Assembly (NCBI GenBank): GCA_017305815.1
Contig: JAFKJZ010000120.1
Coordinates: forward strand, 1 to 7,197
Reading direction: 5' to 3'
From: Hyphomicrobiales bacterium
Lineage (GTDB): Bacteria; Pseudomonadota; Alphaproteobacteria; Rhizobiales; Kaistiaceae
DNA: 7,197 nucleotides
Position numbers and translations under genes: made by a program. Under the pieces are notes generated by a model. The model saw only the letters and a program-made list of their open reading frames with translations. It did no database searches and was not told where the DNA came from. Positions within the stretch are counted from its first letter, which is position 1, and each line of letters starts with the position of its first letter. Positions 5,622-7,197 of this stretch are shown piece after piece.

Positions 5622-6329
5622 TCACCAGCCGCCGTCGATGGCGATGTTTTGGCCGGAGATCATCCGCGCCGCGTCCGAGCAGAGGAAGGCGGCTAGGTCG
5701 GCGACGTCTTCGGGCTGGACGCGCGACTTCAGGCTCTGCTGCTTCAGCACCCAGTCCTGGAATTCCTGCAGCCGGTCGGCGAAGACACGGTCCTCCGCCT
5801 CCGACACCACTGCGCCCGGCGAGATCGCGTTGACGGTGATCCCGTATCGCCCCAGCTCGCGGGCAAACGCCTTGGTGAGGCCCAGCATCGCGCCCTTGGA
5901 GGCGACATAGGGAACATAGCCGTCCCATTGGCCGTTCAGCGTGATCGAGGTCAGATTGACGATCCGGCCCCATTGCCGGGCCTTCATCCCGGCGGCGCAG
6001 GCGCGGGTCAGCGCGAAGGCGGCCGAGGAATTGACCCGGACCTGGTCCTCGTATTCCTGCAGGCTGAATTCCTCATGCGGCTTGTTGAGGATCAGCGCCG
6101 CATTGTTGATGAGGATGTCGACGGGCCGGTCGAGCCGGGCTACGGCCGCCTCGGCCGCCGCGAGGTCGTTCAGATCGACGCCGAGCCAGCCGGCGCCTTT
6201 GAGCGGCTCCGAGCCCGGGCGGTCGAGCACCGTGACCACGGCGCCGGCGTCGATGAACTTTCGCGCCATCGCCCGGCCGATGGTACCGAGCCCGCCCGTT
6301 ATCAGGGCGTGTCTTCCGAAAATCGTCAT
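5622..6329 (-). CDS. SDR-family NAD(P)-dependent sugar/polyol dehydrogenase
   Basis: A classical short-chain dehydrogenase/reductase of 235 residues, slightly short for the class. It has the cofactor motif TGGLGTIG (11-18), Asp36 at the end of the second strand (usually indicating NAD over NADP), NNAA (75-78), Asn100, the catalytic Ser128 in NLTSIT, Tyr141 and Lys145 in YVASK, PGAV (171-174), and a terminal SGQNIAIDGGW (225-235). The ATG at 6329 has GAGGAG ending 6 bases upstream. It lies 10 bases after the ABC ATPase and 3 bases before the lactonase. This order suggests it oxidises the imported sugar to a lactone for the lactonase. The substrate is not readable; sugar 1-dehydrogenases such as those for fucose, galactose, arabinose or rhamnose are plausible. 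It is not the larger DenD-type erythronate dehydrogenase. Confidence 0.85.
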   Translation of the reverse strand: MTIFGRHALITGGLGTIGRAMARKFIDAGAVVTVLDRPGSEPLKGAGWLGVDLNDLAAAEAAVARLDRPVDILINNAALILNKPHEEFSLQEYEDQVRVNSSAAFALTRACAAGMKARQWGRIVNLTSITLNGQWDGYVPYVASKGAMLGLTKAFARELGRYGITVNAISPGAVVSEAEDRVFADRLQEFQDWVLKQQSLKSRVQPEDVADLAAFLCSDAARMISGQNIAIDGGW

Positions 6330-6339
6330 GGCGCGCTCC

Positions 6340-7094
<755 letters not shown>

Positions 7095-7098
<4 letters not shown>

Positions 7099-7197
7099 AC
7101 CGTCTCCACCTTCATGGCGCGGCCGCGCTTGCGCAGCCACGAATTGCCGACGACGGCGAGGATGGTCAGGGCGCCGATGGCGAACTTGAACCAGTTG
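7095..7197 (-). CDS. Sugar ABC transporter permease, CUT2/RbsC-like (C-terminal fragment)
   Basis: The minus strand is open from the window edge to TGA at 7097-7095 and encodes the last 33 or so residues. They comprise a hydrophobic segment (FKFAIGALTILAVVGNSW) followed by a basic cytoplasmic tail (LRKRGRAMKVETV). This is the typical end of RbsC/FrcC-type permeases (BPD_transp_2 family), whose last transmembrane helix is followed by a short positive tail. The stop overlaps the ATPase start by 4 bases, implying coupled translation. The rest of the permease, and probably a periplasmic binding protein, lie beyond the right edge. The assignment leans on the neighbouring ATPase. Confidence 0.72.

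Overview
This is a GC-rich window with typical alphaproteobacterial gene style. The protein sequences and a recognisable dispersed intergenic repeat point to the Rhizobiales (Mesorhizobium, Aminobacter or Phyllobacteriaceae-like). That assignment is a judgement from memory, not a search. The content is carbohydrate and sugar-acid catabolism. I see no RNA genes, CRISPR array, prophage or insertion sequence.

Layout. (1) Positions 1-333 (+) hold the C-terminal end of a KbaZ/GatZ-type protein, the non-catalytic subunit of D-tagatose-bisphosphate aldolase. (2) Positions 334-721 form a 388-base gap. It holds a hairpin after kbaZ, a 44-residue predicted lipoprotein on the minus strand (450-584) whose leader can fold over its own ribosome binding site, and a likely terminator for the next operon. 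(3) Positions 722-4586 hold a complete four-gene set for L-threonate/erythronate-type four-carbon acids, arranged as two divergent operons. otnK and otnC are on the minus strand and ltnD and otnI on the plus strand. The shared 232-base control region carries two LacI-family-like operators 32 bp apart. (4) Positions 4587-4734 form a convergent intergenic region with a GC-rich hairpin and a RIME/Bru-RS-like palindromic repeat. (5) Positions 4731-7197 (-) form a tightly packed operon: the end of a sugar ABC permease, its ATPase, an SDR dehydrogenase and an SMP-30/gluconolactonase-family lactonase.

How the genes work together. By family knowledge, LtnD oxidises L-threonate to a 2-oxo acid and OtnI isomerises it to the 3-oxo acid. 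OtnK then phosphorylates C4 and OtnC decarboxylates the product to dihydroxyacetone phosphate. The convergent operon looks like uptake of a sugar or polyol by a CUT2-type ABC transporter, oxidation to a lactone by the SDR, and ring opening by the lactonase. Its substrate cannot be read from sequence. One hypothesis is that its lactonase product is a four-carbon acid feeding the otn/ltn pathway, which has no transporter of its own here.

No wholly new system is evident. The most interesting items are the paired operators, the small lipoprotein with two alternative anti-Shine-Dalgarno segments, and the possible link between the two catabolic operons.
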